In this document: positions 53,344 through 61,030 of the stretch, piece by piece
Layout of the letters: each line of letters starts with the position of its first letter
How positions within the stretch are numbered: position 1 is the stretch's first letter
Assembly: GCA_021847605.1 (NCBI GenBank)
Contig: JAJZQN010000013.1
Coordinates: 29,700 to 93,699 of the forward strand
DNA length: 64,000 bases
DNA from: Pseudomonadota bacterium
GTDB lineage: Bacteria > Pseudomonadota > Alphaproteobacteria > Sphingomonadales > Sphingomonadaceae
Reading direction: 5' to 3'
Made by a program: the position numbers and the translations under genes
Notes under the pieces: model-generated
Told to the model about the DNA's origin: nothing
What the model saw: the letters and a program-made list of their open reading frames with translations, nothing else
Databases searched by the model: none

Positions 53344-53790
53344 ATGGTCGAAAATTATAGCGGCGAGCATACGCAGCACAGTGCGATGCATGATATGGTC
53401 AAGCGACTGCCACACTGGCTTCGGAAGGATTTGGCGGCGGACGACGTCGGCCTTCGTCAACGTGCGGAAGAGGCTTTAGTAGCAATGATCATCGCACTCG
53501 AGATGCCATCGGAAGGTCGGGATTTCATAATCGAAAATAGTCCCTTGCCCTTGGATGCTCCAGCTACCATCGGCGTAAAACGAAAAGGCGATGTTTCGTT
53601 TGAACCAGAAATTGCTGGACTAAATTTTGCGCAAGCTGTGGACCACATTCATTCAGTCCGATCCGAATCTACAACCGAATATTGTATTTTTGTGACATCG
53701 CAGGGCACCGAATTTCGCCTGCGGGACATAGACTTGGCCCGTATCATGAACAATCTTCGCTTTCGGAAATCGCCGCCTTCGAATGGTTGA
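53344..53790 (+). CDS. Hypothetical prophage protein
   Basis: 148 aa, MVENYSGEHTQHSAMHDMVKRLPHWLRKDLAADDVGLRQRAEEALVAMIIALEMP; gene-like composition, no family recognised. Confidence 0.6.
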   Translation: MVENYSGEHTQHSAMHDMVKRLPHWLRKDLAADDVGLRQRAEEALVAMIIALEMPSEGRDFIIENSPLPLDAPATIGVKRKGDVSFEPEIAGLNFAQAVDHIHSVRSESTTEYCIFVTSQGTEFRLRDIDLARIMNNLRFRKSPPSNG

Positions 53791-53835
53791 GCAGGCTGTG
53801 GCGCCGTCCCGACGCGCCGGGAAGGGTAAGAGCAG

Positions 53836-54042
53836 ATGGAGCTATCTGACTACGAATTGTGGGGTTGTGCCCATGAAGTCATAAGGCAGCATGGCAAAGG
53901 CTCGCTCTCTCACTGCGCCCGCAGAATTACGGAACTGGCTGAGAAAAATGACGTCGATGGCGTTCGCGCGTGGCAAGGTATCTCGCATCGGGTGGGCATG
54001 CTGATCGATCATCGAACCGGAAACCCTCTCAGTCGCCATTAA
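53836..54042 (+). CDS. Small protein resembling sphingomonad DUF6961
   Basis: 68 aa, LSDYELWGCAHEVIRQHGKGSLSHCARRITELAEKNDVDGVRAWQGI. Confidence 0.65.
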   Translation: MELSDYELWGCAHEVIRQHGKGSLSHCARRITELAEKNDVDGVRAWQGISHRVGMLIDHRTGNPLSRH

Positions 54043-54295
54043 GTGGCGGAACTAACGCTCGTACCGACCGTAACGAGGCGAAACTCCTATAGCATGGAAC
54101 GTAATTTGTTCGGCGTCGGCTCGCACGGCGATGCTTGGCAGGCAACCAGTTCCCTATTCCCCTTTGGCCATGTTGCGCCTATTCCGCTTTACCCGCGTGA
54201 TTCGGCGTATTGCAGTCATGTGGCACCCCACCCGTGCATGCAGGCCGCGAACCCACATGTGCGGGTGGGGACCATAGGCAAATCTGCCGACATCA

Positions 54296-54334
54296 AAAAG
54301 CCCGCTGGCGCCGAACGCCAGCGGGCTTTTTAAG
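54296..54334. terminator. Bidirectional Rho-independent terminator
   Basis: AAAAAGCCCGCTGGCG-ccgaa-CGCCAGCGGGCTTTTT. Confidence 0.9.
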
Positions 54335-54347
54335 TCATGCATCCAGA

Positions 54348-54902
54348 TCAGAAGTGGAAGATGACACCGGCCATGGGGCGGAAGCTGTCCCAATCATAGG
54401 TGTCGACCTGCACGCGCAAACGAACGCCGCTGCTGTCCGTCACGCCGCCCAGACCAATATCCTTAGGTCCAACTTCGACGCCCGCACCGTACATCCAGTC
54501 CTTACGGTCAGGCCAGCCGCCCTTGCCGTTCACCCATTGATAGCCGGCCGAAGCGTAGATCAGGCCACTTTCGCCAGCGCGTGCGCCAAAACGACCCTTC
54601 ACGCCATATTCCCAATCAATGTCGCTGAAGCCCTTCGTGGCGTTGCCTTCAACGCCGACGAAAACCGGGCCGAGCGGGACGTTCACACCGGCAACACCAC
54701 TGATCAGCGCGCCGTTCATGATCGTCTCACCGGGAATTGCGCCCATTTCGGAACCGCGGTCGAAAGTGTGATAACCACCCAGGACGCCTACATAGGGCTC
54801 AATGCCGAAAGCCTTCGAACCATCAGGCGACTTTGCTTCCTGAGCGTGAGCGACCGCAGGAAATGCCAGCATGGCTGCGGCAGCGAGAAATATTTTTTTC
54901 AT
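54348..54902 (-). CDS. Outer membrane beta-barrel protein (opacity/Omp type)
   Basis: Signal peptide MKKIFLAAAAMLAFPAVAHAQ, alternating strands (YVGVLGGYHTF..., GLIYASAGYQWV), C-terminal GVIFHF. Confidence 0.85.
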   Translation of the reverse strand: MKKIFLAAAAMLAFPAVAHAQEAKSPDGSKAFGIEPYVGVLGGYHTFDRGSEMGAIPGETIMNGALISGVAGVNVPLGPVFVGVEGNATKGFSDIDWEYGVKGRFGARAGESGLIYASAGYQWVNGKGGWPDRKDWMYGAGVEVGPKDIGLGGVTDSSGVRLRVQVDTYDWDSFRPMAGVIFHF

Positions 54903-55196
54903 TTAGGTAGGCCCTTTATCTTAAACGACACTGCCATAACGGCAATCGTCGGAGCGAGTTTCACTCCAGCAACACATATTTGACGGCTGTGTCATTTAAG
55001 ACACTGTAGGGGTCGATATGATTTCTACACCTCAATCGGAACAAACCCGCCGCCAGACCGTACTGACGCTGTAGTCCTGTAGCGATACCCTGTGGCCCCT
55101 CGACGTTCGCGATGAGGGGCCATCTTTTGTTGGAACCGCAAGAGCTTTTCGCGCGTAGTGACAGCGCGAACCCTTTTCGCATCAAACCTGTGACTG

Positions 55197-55232
55197 GCCC
55201 CGCTCCTCTCCATGCAGCGGGGCTTTTTTTTG
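55197..55232 (+). terminator. Rho-independent terminator with 9-T tract
   Basis: GCCCCGC-tcctctccatgca-GCGGGGC-TTTTTTTTT; no plus-strand CDS immediately upstream. Confidence 0.85.
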
Positions 55233-55420
55233 ATTGAGGGCGTTGCCACCGGATCGACAGGATCACCCTGCCATATCGTAACGAGAATATAAGGAAGCGT
55301 GAAATTCGCCAGCATTGTGGTTAGTTTCGCCCTACCAAACTAGGTGCGTCGGATCCCGATGAGCGGAACGTTACCGTCGTTGGTGCCAGCCTGTCGCGTC
55401 GTCAAGCACCATCACGACAT

Positions 55421-56662
55421 CTATCGAAACGTGGGAACAACCTTGCTGGACTGGACCGCGATGCTGGCCCGCGTATTTTCATGCGTGCCGTCAACCGTGT
55501 AGCCGACCACCCATTTCGCCGCGGCGACCGGATCAGCCACGATCCGATCGATGTCGATGATGCCGGCAATCTGGCCGCTCACGCCTGCCAATGTGCCAGA
55601 GCGAAGCGCATCGTTGTAGGTCGATCGATTATTCTCGTTGGCCGTCACCGTCTGATTTGCGGTCGTTGCAAAGCTGTCGCTCGATGTCGTTTTCGGCGTG
55701 ATGGTTGTGACCCAGATTGGCTTGTCCGGAAAATAGCCGATGATGGCCGACAGGTTCGCGGCCATCTGGGCTGATGTTCGTCCGGCAGCGAAATCATTGA
55801 TCCCATACTCAAACAGAATATGCGACACATAGGACATCAATTCGGCGCGACGTGCGTGCGAACCAACGTAGGCCTGCATCGTATCTCCCGTTCTAGCCGT
55901 GTTGATATAGCCGTTGGTGGCCCCGATCGAGCGCGCAAGAATGCCAACGTCAGCATTATTATCCGACGTATCCAGCGCGCCGACGGCCTTACTATCGCCG
56001 ATAATGCCGATCGTCGCGACTTGGGTCGGGCAGACGAAGTATGGTGCGAACAATATACCACCGGTCGCTGCCGTAACCGTCCCGCTCAGAACCTTGTCAC
56101 TGATACCGCTGGCACCACTCTCGAACCCATCACCAACCGTATTCACCCCGCCTGAAAGATAGGCGAGGCCAACCGTGCTGGATCGATAGACGCGGATGAA
56201 GAATTTCGAGCCGCGCGGGATGCTCAGGGCCGTCAGTGGATCGCTCCAGCCCGTTGTAAGATCAGCGACACTACCTGTCGCCGAACCGTTCCATTTTACT
56301 TCTGCGATGATCGCCCCAGCCGCATTTTCAATTGCGACATGCACTTGCGTCGGTGCGCCCGTACCCGTTTCGACGCCTCCAGTCGAAACATACCAGTTTG
56401 GAATACCGATGCGACACCCGGCCGCCAGATTGTCGCGGGCAAAGTGCAGGCTGCGCGTCATCATCTGACGGCCCGTGGTCCCTATCGTAGCGTTGGGCAC
56501 GTTCGATCGGGTCGCGACATTGCCCATATAGGTTACAGGGGTCGCCAGCGCCTTGGCCTGCACAGCCAGCCCGCGCGCAATCGGATCACTCTGCGCATGC
56601 GCGACCGGGCCAACGAGGGCGAGCGTTACCCACGCCAGCAGCGCAAAGAGCCGGCCCATCAT
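55421..56662 (-). CDS. Exported SGNH/GDSL-type hydrolase
   Basis: Signal peptide (ALLAWVTLALVGPVAHAQ), IGIIGDSKAVGALD (block I), FEYGINDF (block III-like), DGTHEN (catalytic D-x-x-H). Confidence 0.78.
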   Translation of the reverse strand: MMGRLFALLAWVTLALVGPVAHAQSDPIARGLAVQAKALATPVTYMGNVATRSNVPNATIGTTGRQMMTRSLHFARDNLAAGCRIGIPNWYVSTGGVETGTGAPTQVHVAIENAAGAIIAEVKWNGSATGSVADLTTGWSDPLTALSIPRGSKFFIRVYRSSTVGLAYLSGGVNTVGDGFESGASGISDKVLSGTVTAATGGILFAPYFVCPTQVATIGIIGDSKAVGALDTSDNNADVGILARSIGATNGYINTARTGDTMQAYVGSHARRAELMSYVSHILFEYGINDFAAGRTSAQMAANLSAIIGYFPDKPIWVTTITPKTTSSDSFATTANQTVTANENNRSTYNDALRSGTLAGVSGQIAGIIDIDRIVADPVAAAKWVVGYTVDGTHENTRASIAVQSSKVVPTFR

Positions 56663-57174
56663 TGCGACACCCGATAGGTCAGCGTGCCGGCCGACAGCGT
56701 GAGGGCGAGATAATAGGTGGCGCCGGCTTCCGTTTCGACCCAGGCAGGCTCATTAGCGTTGGCGCTGTAGCTGGCCCAAGTCGCCCCGCCGACCGTGATC
56801 GGTGTCTTCGTAGTGCCGCCATCGATCGAACGCAGCAGTTGCGCTGATCCGGTCCACGTCCCCGACAGCGTGACATTCATGGGGCGTCCCAGCTGCGGCG
56901 CGAACGGGCCAACCGTCTGCGTAGTGGCGCTGGAGCCGGTGAGGGGGGTGGATGTGGCCGCCGCCTGCGATGCTGTAGCCGCCACCGGCATCGGGTCGGC
57001 GGCGGCGACCGCGCGACATTTGCCATCGGGCTGTTTGGTGCAGGGCGTGTACATCGGCGCATATCCGGCGCCACGCGCCTGCTCAGACGTGCCGGCAACC
57101 TGCGCCATCACCCATGCGGGCGACAGCATCATGAAGGCGAGCGCCACCGCGCACGCCCATCGAAGGATGGTCAT
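56659..57174 (-). CDS. Hypothetical secreted prophage protein
   Basis: 171 aa with signal peptide (ALAFMMLSPAWVMAQ); 4-nt overlap with the SGNH gene start. Confidence 0.7.
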   Translation of the reverse strand: MTILRWACAVALAFMMLSPAWVMAQVAGTSEQARGAGYAPMYTPCTKQPDGKCRAVAAADPMPVAATASQAAATSTPLTGSSATTQTVGPFAPQLGRPMNVTLSGTWTGSAQLLRSIDGGTTKTPITVGGATWASYSANANEPAWVETEAGATYYLALTLSAGTLTYRVSQ

Positions 57175-57215
57175 TACAAAATCCTTTCGGTCAGTATGGA
57201 AATATGAAGAAGTGG

Positions 57216-57434
57216 CTATTTCTTGCCGAAGTCTGGATCGTCGGCGGCGCGCTCGTCGCTGGCTAGGTCGCCATGATCTATGACAATGCGCGGGCTTTCT
57301 GGCCCTGGATCAACGGGTGATCGCTTGCCCCGGATCGCGGAGACCAACGCCTTTCCGCCGCGAACCACATAGGTCAGAACCTCGATCGCCAGCCCGATCT
57401 TGCCAGCGGCGCGGGTGATCTTGCCGAGGCCCAT
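57216..57434 (-). CDS. Small prophage protein in lysis cassette
   Basis: 72 aa; hydrophobic N-terminal segment then acidic tail; abuts the holin gene. Confidence 0.6.
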   Translation of the reverse strand: MGLGKITRAAGKIGLAIEVLTYVVRGGKALVSAIRGKRSPVDPGPESPRIVIDHGDLASDERAADDPDFGKK

Positions 57435-57619
57435 TATTTCTTGGCCAGGCTACGGGTCTTGATCTGGCCCCACACGAACGGGACGATCAGCACCGCAATC
57501 GTCGTGATAGCGGTCAGCGTGTCGGCTGCCAGCCAGCCCCGGCCTACCGCAAATCCACCCGCCACAAGGGCGATCTGGCGGATGGCGGCAACCGCCTGAA
57601 CCTGCGTAACTTCATTCAT
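57434..57619 (-). CDS. Putative holin (Pam3-gp28-like)
   Basis: 61 aa with hydrophobic segments (AAIRQIALVAGGFAVGRGWL, ITTIAVLIVPFVWGQIKTRSLAKK). Confidence 0.7.
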   Translation of the reverse strand: MNEVTQVQAVAAIRQIALVAGGFAVGRGWLAADTLTAITTIAVLIVPFVWGQIKTRSLAKK

Positions 57620-57643
57620 GGATAGTCTCCCTGTTGGAAAGGA

Positions 57644-58354
57644 TCAGCGGGCAACGTCGCCGGTCTTGGCGCGCAGCCAGTCGATGAAATCGGCGACCGC
57701 CTTGCTCTTCAGGATCGATGGGTTCGCGGCCGTCGCAGCCGCACCCGCGATCAGGTCGGCGCGATCATCCTTTTCAGCAGCCAGGATCGCGCCGGCCGTC
57801 AGCGCGCCGAGAAAGTGAGCCGCGTAAAGCGAGGCGCGATTGATCGGCACGCCGCGCTTTTTCAGGTACACGGCGTTTTTCGCGGTAAAGGTGCGCGCCC
57901 GCGCCAACTGCTCTGAGGCAGGCGGAAACAGCCCGCCAAATGCAGGACGCAGTGTCTTGCCCCATGAACCACCTTCGGCGAGCCAGCTCGACCGGATGAA
58001 CTGATAGAGGCCCGAAGCGCTGGAGGTAGCTGCCTGCACATAGGGCCGGTCGCCGCTCTCGATCTTCGACAGCATCGGCCAGTAGCTGTCAGGGATACCG
58101 CTCGCATCGACCACGACAGCGACCGGCCGCAGCCGATCAAGCATGGCGATCGTGTCGCGACCGGCCCAGCCGTCGACCGTCAGGCCGTAGGTCTGCTGGA
58201 ATGCACGGACGAAACTATCATTGTCCACCGGCAGCTTTTTCGCCGGCACGATCCCGGCCGCTGCAAATGTATTGGCGCCAGCAACGCCGTCGACCTGAAG
58301 GCCAAAGCGCTCCTGCACCAGGCGCACGAATGCACCATCGGAAATGATGGTCAT
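57644..58354 (-). CDS. Phage endolysin: peptidoglycan-binding repeats plus lytic transglycosylase/lysozyme-like domain
   Basis: FGLQVDGVAGANTFAA / YGLTVDGWAGRDTIA repeats, IESGDRPYVQAATSSASGLYQFIRSSWL catalytic region. Confidence 0.85.
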   Translation of the reverse strand: MTIISDGAFVRLVQERFGLQVDGVAGANTFAAAGIVPAKKLPVDNDSFVRAFQQTYGLTVDGWAGRDTIAMLDRLRPVAVVVDASGIPDSYWPMLSKIESGDRPYVQAATSSASGLYQFIRSSWLAEGGSWGKTLRPAFGGLFPPASEQLARARTFTAKNAVYLKKRGVPINRASLYAAHFLGALTAGAILAAEKDDRADLIAGAAATAANPSILKSKAVADFIDWLRAKTGDVAR

Positions 58355-58486
58355 GATTACCTCACGATTTTGAAGGGATCAGAGCGTTGCGCGACCGGTC
58401 ACGGTGTGCCGGCGGCCAGCAACGAAATAAGGGTGATGGAAGTATCGAGAGCGATCTGCGCCTGCTCTAAAAGTATGTGGCCCGGA

Positions 58487-58933
58487 TCAGCCCTGACCGA
58501 TCGCATCCTGTTCCAACCGCTTCGCGCTGAGCGTCGTTTGCACCGCGTTGCGCAGGTCGCCCCGGCTGTCGATCACATCGGCCGCGACATCGCGCAGCGT
58601 CGCCGCCTCCGCCTGCCGAAGGAAACGTTCTGTCAGCAACTTCACCAGACGGTCGGCACCGACAGTGCAGAATGCGGTGATGAGCGCGGACGCCTCACCA
58701 TCGACACCGGCCTGCCGTACCAGCGAATAGGCAATCAGTGCGACCAGCGGGAGCAATAGAAGGTCAGCCATCACCAGCCGGGCCTGCACCTTGATCCCCC
58801 GTTTGATCAGCAATGCATATTTGGCCAGAAAGCCAAAGGACAGGCCGATCCACACCCACCCATATTTCACGAACAACGCTTCAAAGCCCCCGTGCATTCG
58901 GTAATTCCTGTCATGATAAGAGGTGGGGTTCAT
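58487..58933 (-). CDS. Membrane protein, possible second holin/holin-like protein
   Basis: 148 aa, three hydrophobic segments, next to the endolysin. Confidence 0.6.
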   Translation of the reverse strand: MNPTSYHDRNYRMHGGFEALFVKYGWVWIGLSFGFLAKYALLIKRGIKVQARLVMADLLLLPLVALIAYSLVRQAGVDGEASALITAFCTVGADRLVKLLTERFLRQAEAATLRDVAADVIDSRGDLRNAVQTTLSAKRLEQDAIGQG

Positions 58934-60201
58934 TGTGGAATGACCAGTTTCAACGACACTTCGTCCAGGATCAGGCCATCATAACTGTTCGAATTACCGA
59001 GAAATAACGTCTCGCTATGCGCGACAAACTGCCGCACCATTTCGCCGCCGCCGGCCGCATAATCGACGGGCAGATAGCGGGTGGCCGGTGGGCTGCTCGC
59101 AAAATAGCCACCATCAATCGATGACGCGCCAAGGCCATAGGTGCCAGAGTGCTTCAACTCATAGGTTTTGCCCGGCTCCAATATGTCCAGCCGACGGCGA
59201 ATGCGCGCATTGCTTGCCATGTCGCCATGCGAGAATTGCCGTGTCTGACTGCGCAGCCGACCGCCGCCAGCGCCATCACTCTCCCAAATCATGCTGCAAC
59301 CGGGATCGGAAAAATCCGTCCTCCAGCGCCCCAGATTGACGTTGAACTTCCCGTCATTGATCATTTCCGGCCCGCGCGTAACGCCTTCCGGCCACGCGAT
59401 TTCCGTCGTGCTGACTTCATGAATTTTGACCAGATACTTGGCCGTCGTCAGTCCGCTTGTTTTGCCCTGTCGGGTTGCACGATACACGCGGAAAGCCGGA
59501 TACAGACGCCGCTCCAGCCCATAGCCGAACGGCCCTGTATAATCGACGATCTGCACGCCATCCTTCCAGACACGAATATAGCCCGCAACGTCGTTGGGAT
59601 AACATTCGACATGCCAGTCGTACCGAACGCCGGGATAAATCTGGTGCGCGACATTATCGACATCATCGGCCTGATACAGCAATATGTCGCCATCTTCTTC
59701 AGTACCCGGCCCCGTCGATAGACCATTGGCGTCATATTTTTGGGCGCCCTTGCGCACACGCAGACACGGACAGCCTTTCGCCTGCGACCATTCCAGAAAA
59801 ATCGCGAACGGCCCACTTGTCTCGACTTCCGTGACACCGCGCACCGGCCGCGCGTGCAATTCGAATAAGTTGAGCCAGTTATATGGTGCCGGTTCGGCGA
59901 TGCAGCCAGCGTCGAAAACGGTAGAAAAGTCGAAGGTGAAGCTGCGATTACCTTGCGGCAAAAGGTCAACCCAGCCGTCCAGCCCCACGCGATCGACATA
60001 GAGATTATCCTCCACGCGCCGATCGCCAGCCCGACATTCTATCGCGATCCAGCCCGGTTCGCCCTGATAGCGCGCGAACTGCACATTATAGGGCCGTCGG
60101 CCAAGGTCCGGGCCGATGATGATGAACTGCTGATCATCATAAGCTGTGTAATATCCCATCGCCTTCGCGCGCGGCGAACCGAGGTTCAGCAGACCGGTCA
60201 T
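58930..60201 (-). CDS. Phage tail-associated protein with concanavalin-A-like/polysaccharide-lyase-like segment
   Basis: YDWHVECYPNDVAGYIRVWKDGVQIVDYTGPFGYGLERRLYPAFRVYRATRQGK resembles the heparin-lyase I type (jelly-roll) consensus. Confidence 0.6.
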   Translation of the reverse strand: MTGLLNLGSPRAKAMGYYTAYDDQQFIIIGPDLGRRPYNVQFARYQGEPGWIAIECRAGDRRVEDNLYVDRVGLDGWVDLLPQGNRSFTFDFSTVFDAGCIAEPAPYNWLNLFELHARPVRGVTEVETSGPFAIFLEWSQAKGCPCLRVRKGAQKYDANGLSTGPGTEEDGDILLYQADDVDNVAHQIYPGVRYDWHVECYPNDVAGYIRVWKDGVQIVDYTGPFGYGLERRLYPAFRVYRATRQGKTSGLTTAKYLVKIHEVSTTEIAWPEGVTRGPEMINDGKFNVNLGRWRTDFSDPGCSMIWESDGAGGGRLRSQTRQFSHGDMASNARIRRRLDILEPGKTYELKHSGTYGLGASSIDGGYFASSPPATRYLPVDYAAGGGEMVRQFVAHSETLFLGNSNSYDGLILDEVSLKLVIPQ

Positions 60202-60653
60202 GCGCTGAGAAAGCCGGGCATTGCAAAGGTCACACCGGACAGCCCAGCATCAACGACAGGCTGGCCAACCAGCTTGATCAGCGATCCTTTCGGCACGATC
60301 GTTTCGACCGTGCTGACCGTGGCAAAGGTGAACAGACCTGCGGGCGATATGGTGATGGTCCCGATCACGTCCCCGGTCGCCGGGTCCAGCGTCCCACCGG
60401 CGCGCAGCGTCAGAACATAATCAGCGACAGGATGGCCACCGGCAAAACCGATCGCGCCTGCCATTTGCGCTGGAAGGACATAAGCGCTGCCAAGCAGGAA
60501 GAAATCGATAATTTCATTGGCACCAGGCGCGCTCTGAAATCGAAACACAAGATCATAGGTCGCGCGCTGGAGGGCGCCCAGCCCAATGACCTGATCCAGC
60601 TTTCCGGTCATATCGCCGATCAGCGCGGCCAGCGCAGCGGGATCGTAACTCAT
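60198..60653 (-). CDS. Hypothetical phage structural protein
   Basis: 151 aa, in the tail operon with 4-nt overlaps on both sides. Confidence 0.65.
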   Translation of the reverse strand: MSYDPAALAALIGDMTGKLDQVIGLGALQRATYDLVFRFQSAPGANEIIDFFLLGSAYVLPAQMAGAIGFAGGHPVADYVLTLRAGGTLDPATGDVIGTITISPAGLFTFATVSTVETIVPKGSLIKLVGQPVVDAGLSGVTFAMPGFLSA

Positions 60654-61030
60654 GCGTCAGGCTCCTTCGGCCAGATGACAGTTTCAAGAGAAGCGTTCGG
60701 CTGATTTTCTGGAAGGTCGCGCAATGACTGGCGATAGGCCCGCCAGCCCTCGCGCTGGACTTCCGTCAACGGACTGTCCGGCACCATGGTCCAGTCCGAA
60801 CGAGACAACAGCGATGTCCGCATTGCGCGCACCTCGTCAGAGGTCCAGGCGATCGGAGGCGCTTGCACCAGCACGGACAGACCATCGCTCGCGATCGAGG
60901 CCCATGGGTAGCGTTCCTCGACCGGCAAGGCGACGTCGCCTTCACCGCACTGGTCGGCCGCGCGCATCGGATCATCCGTTTCAACATAGACCCGCACAGG
61001 CTCGCACGGTCTGCCAATGGCGTAGATCAT
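60650..61030 (-). CDS. Phage tail fiber assembly chaperone-like protein
   Basis: RTSLLSRSDWTMVPDSPLTEVQREGWRAYRQSLRDLPENQPNASLETVIWPKEPDA C-terminal signature. Confidence 0.8.
   Translation of the reverse strand: MIYAIGRPCEPVRVYVETDDPMRAADQCGEGDVALPVEERYPWASIASDGLSVLVQAPPIAWTSDEVRAMRTSLLSRSDWTMVPDSPLTEVQREGWRAYRQSLRDLPENQPNASLETVIWPKEPDA

Noticed and set aside
54052-54080. GGAAC-N16-CGTAA resembling an EcfG general-stress promoter
   Set aside because: The -10-like half is CGTA rather than CGTT and there is no obvious downstream CDS.
54043-54333. 96 aa plus-strand ORF downstream of the DUF6961-like gene
   Set aside because: Covers strong hairpins and a terminator, irregular composition; more likely noncoding.
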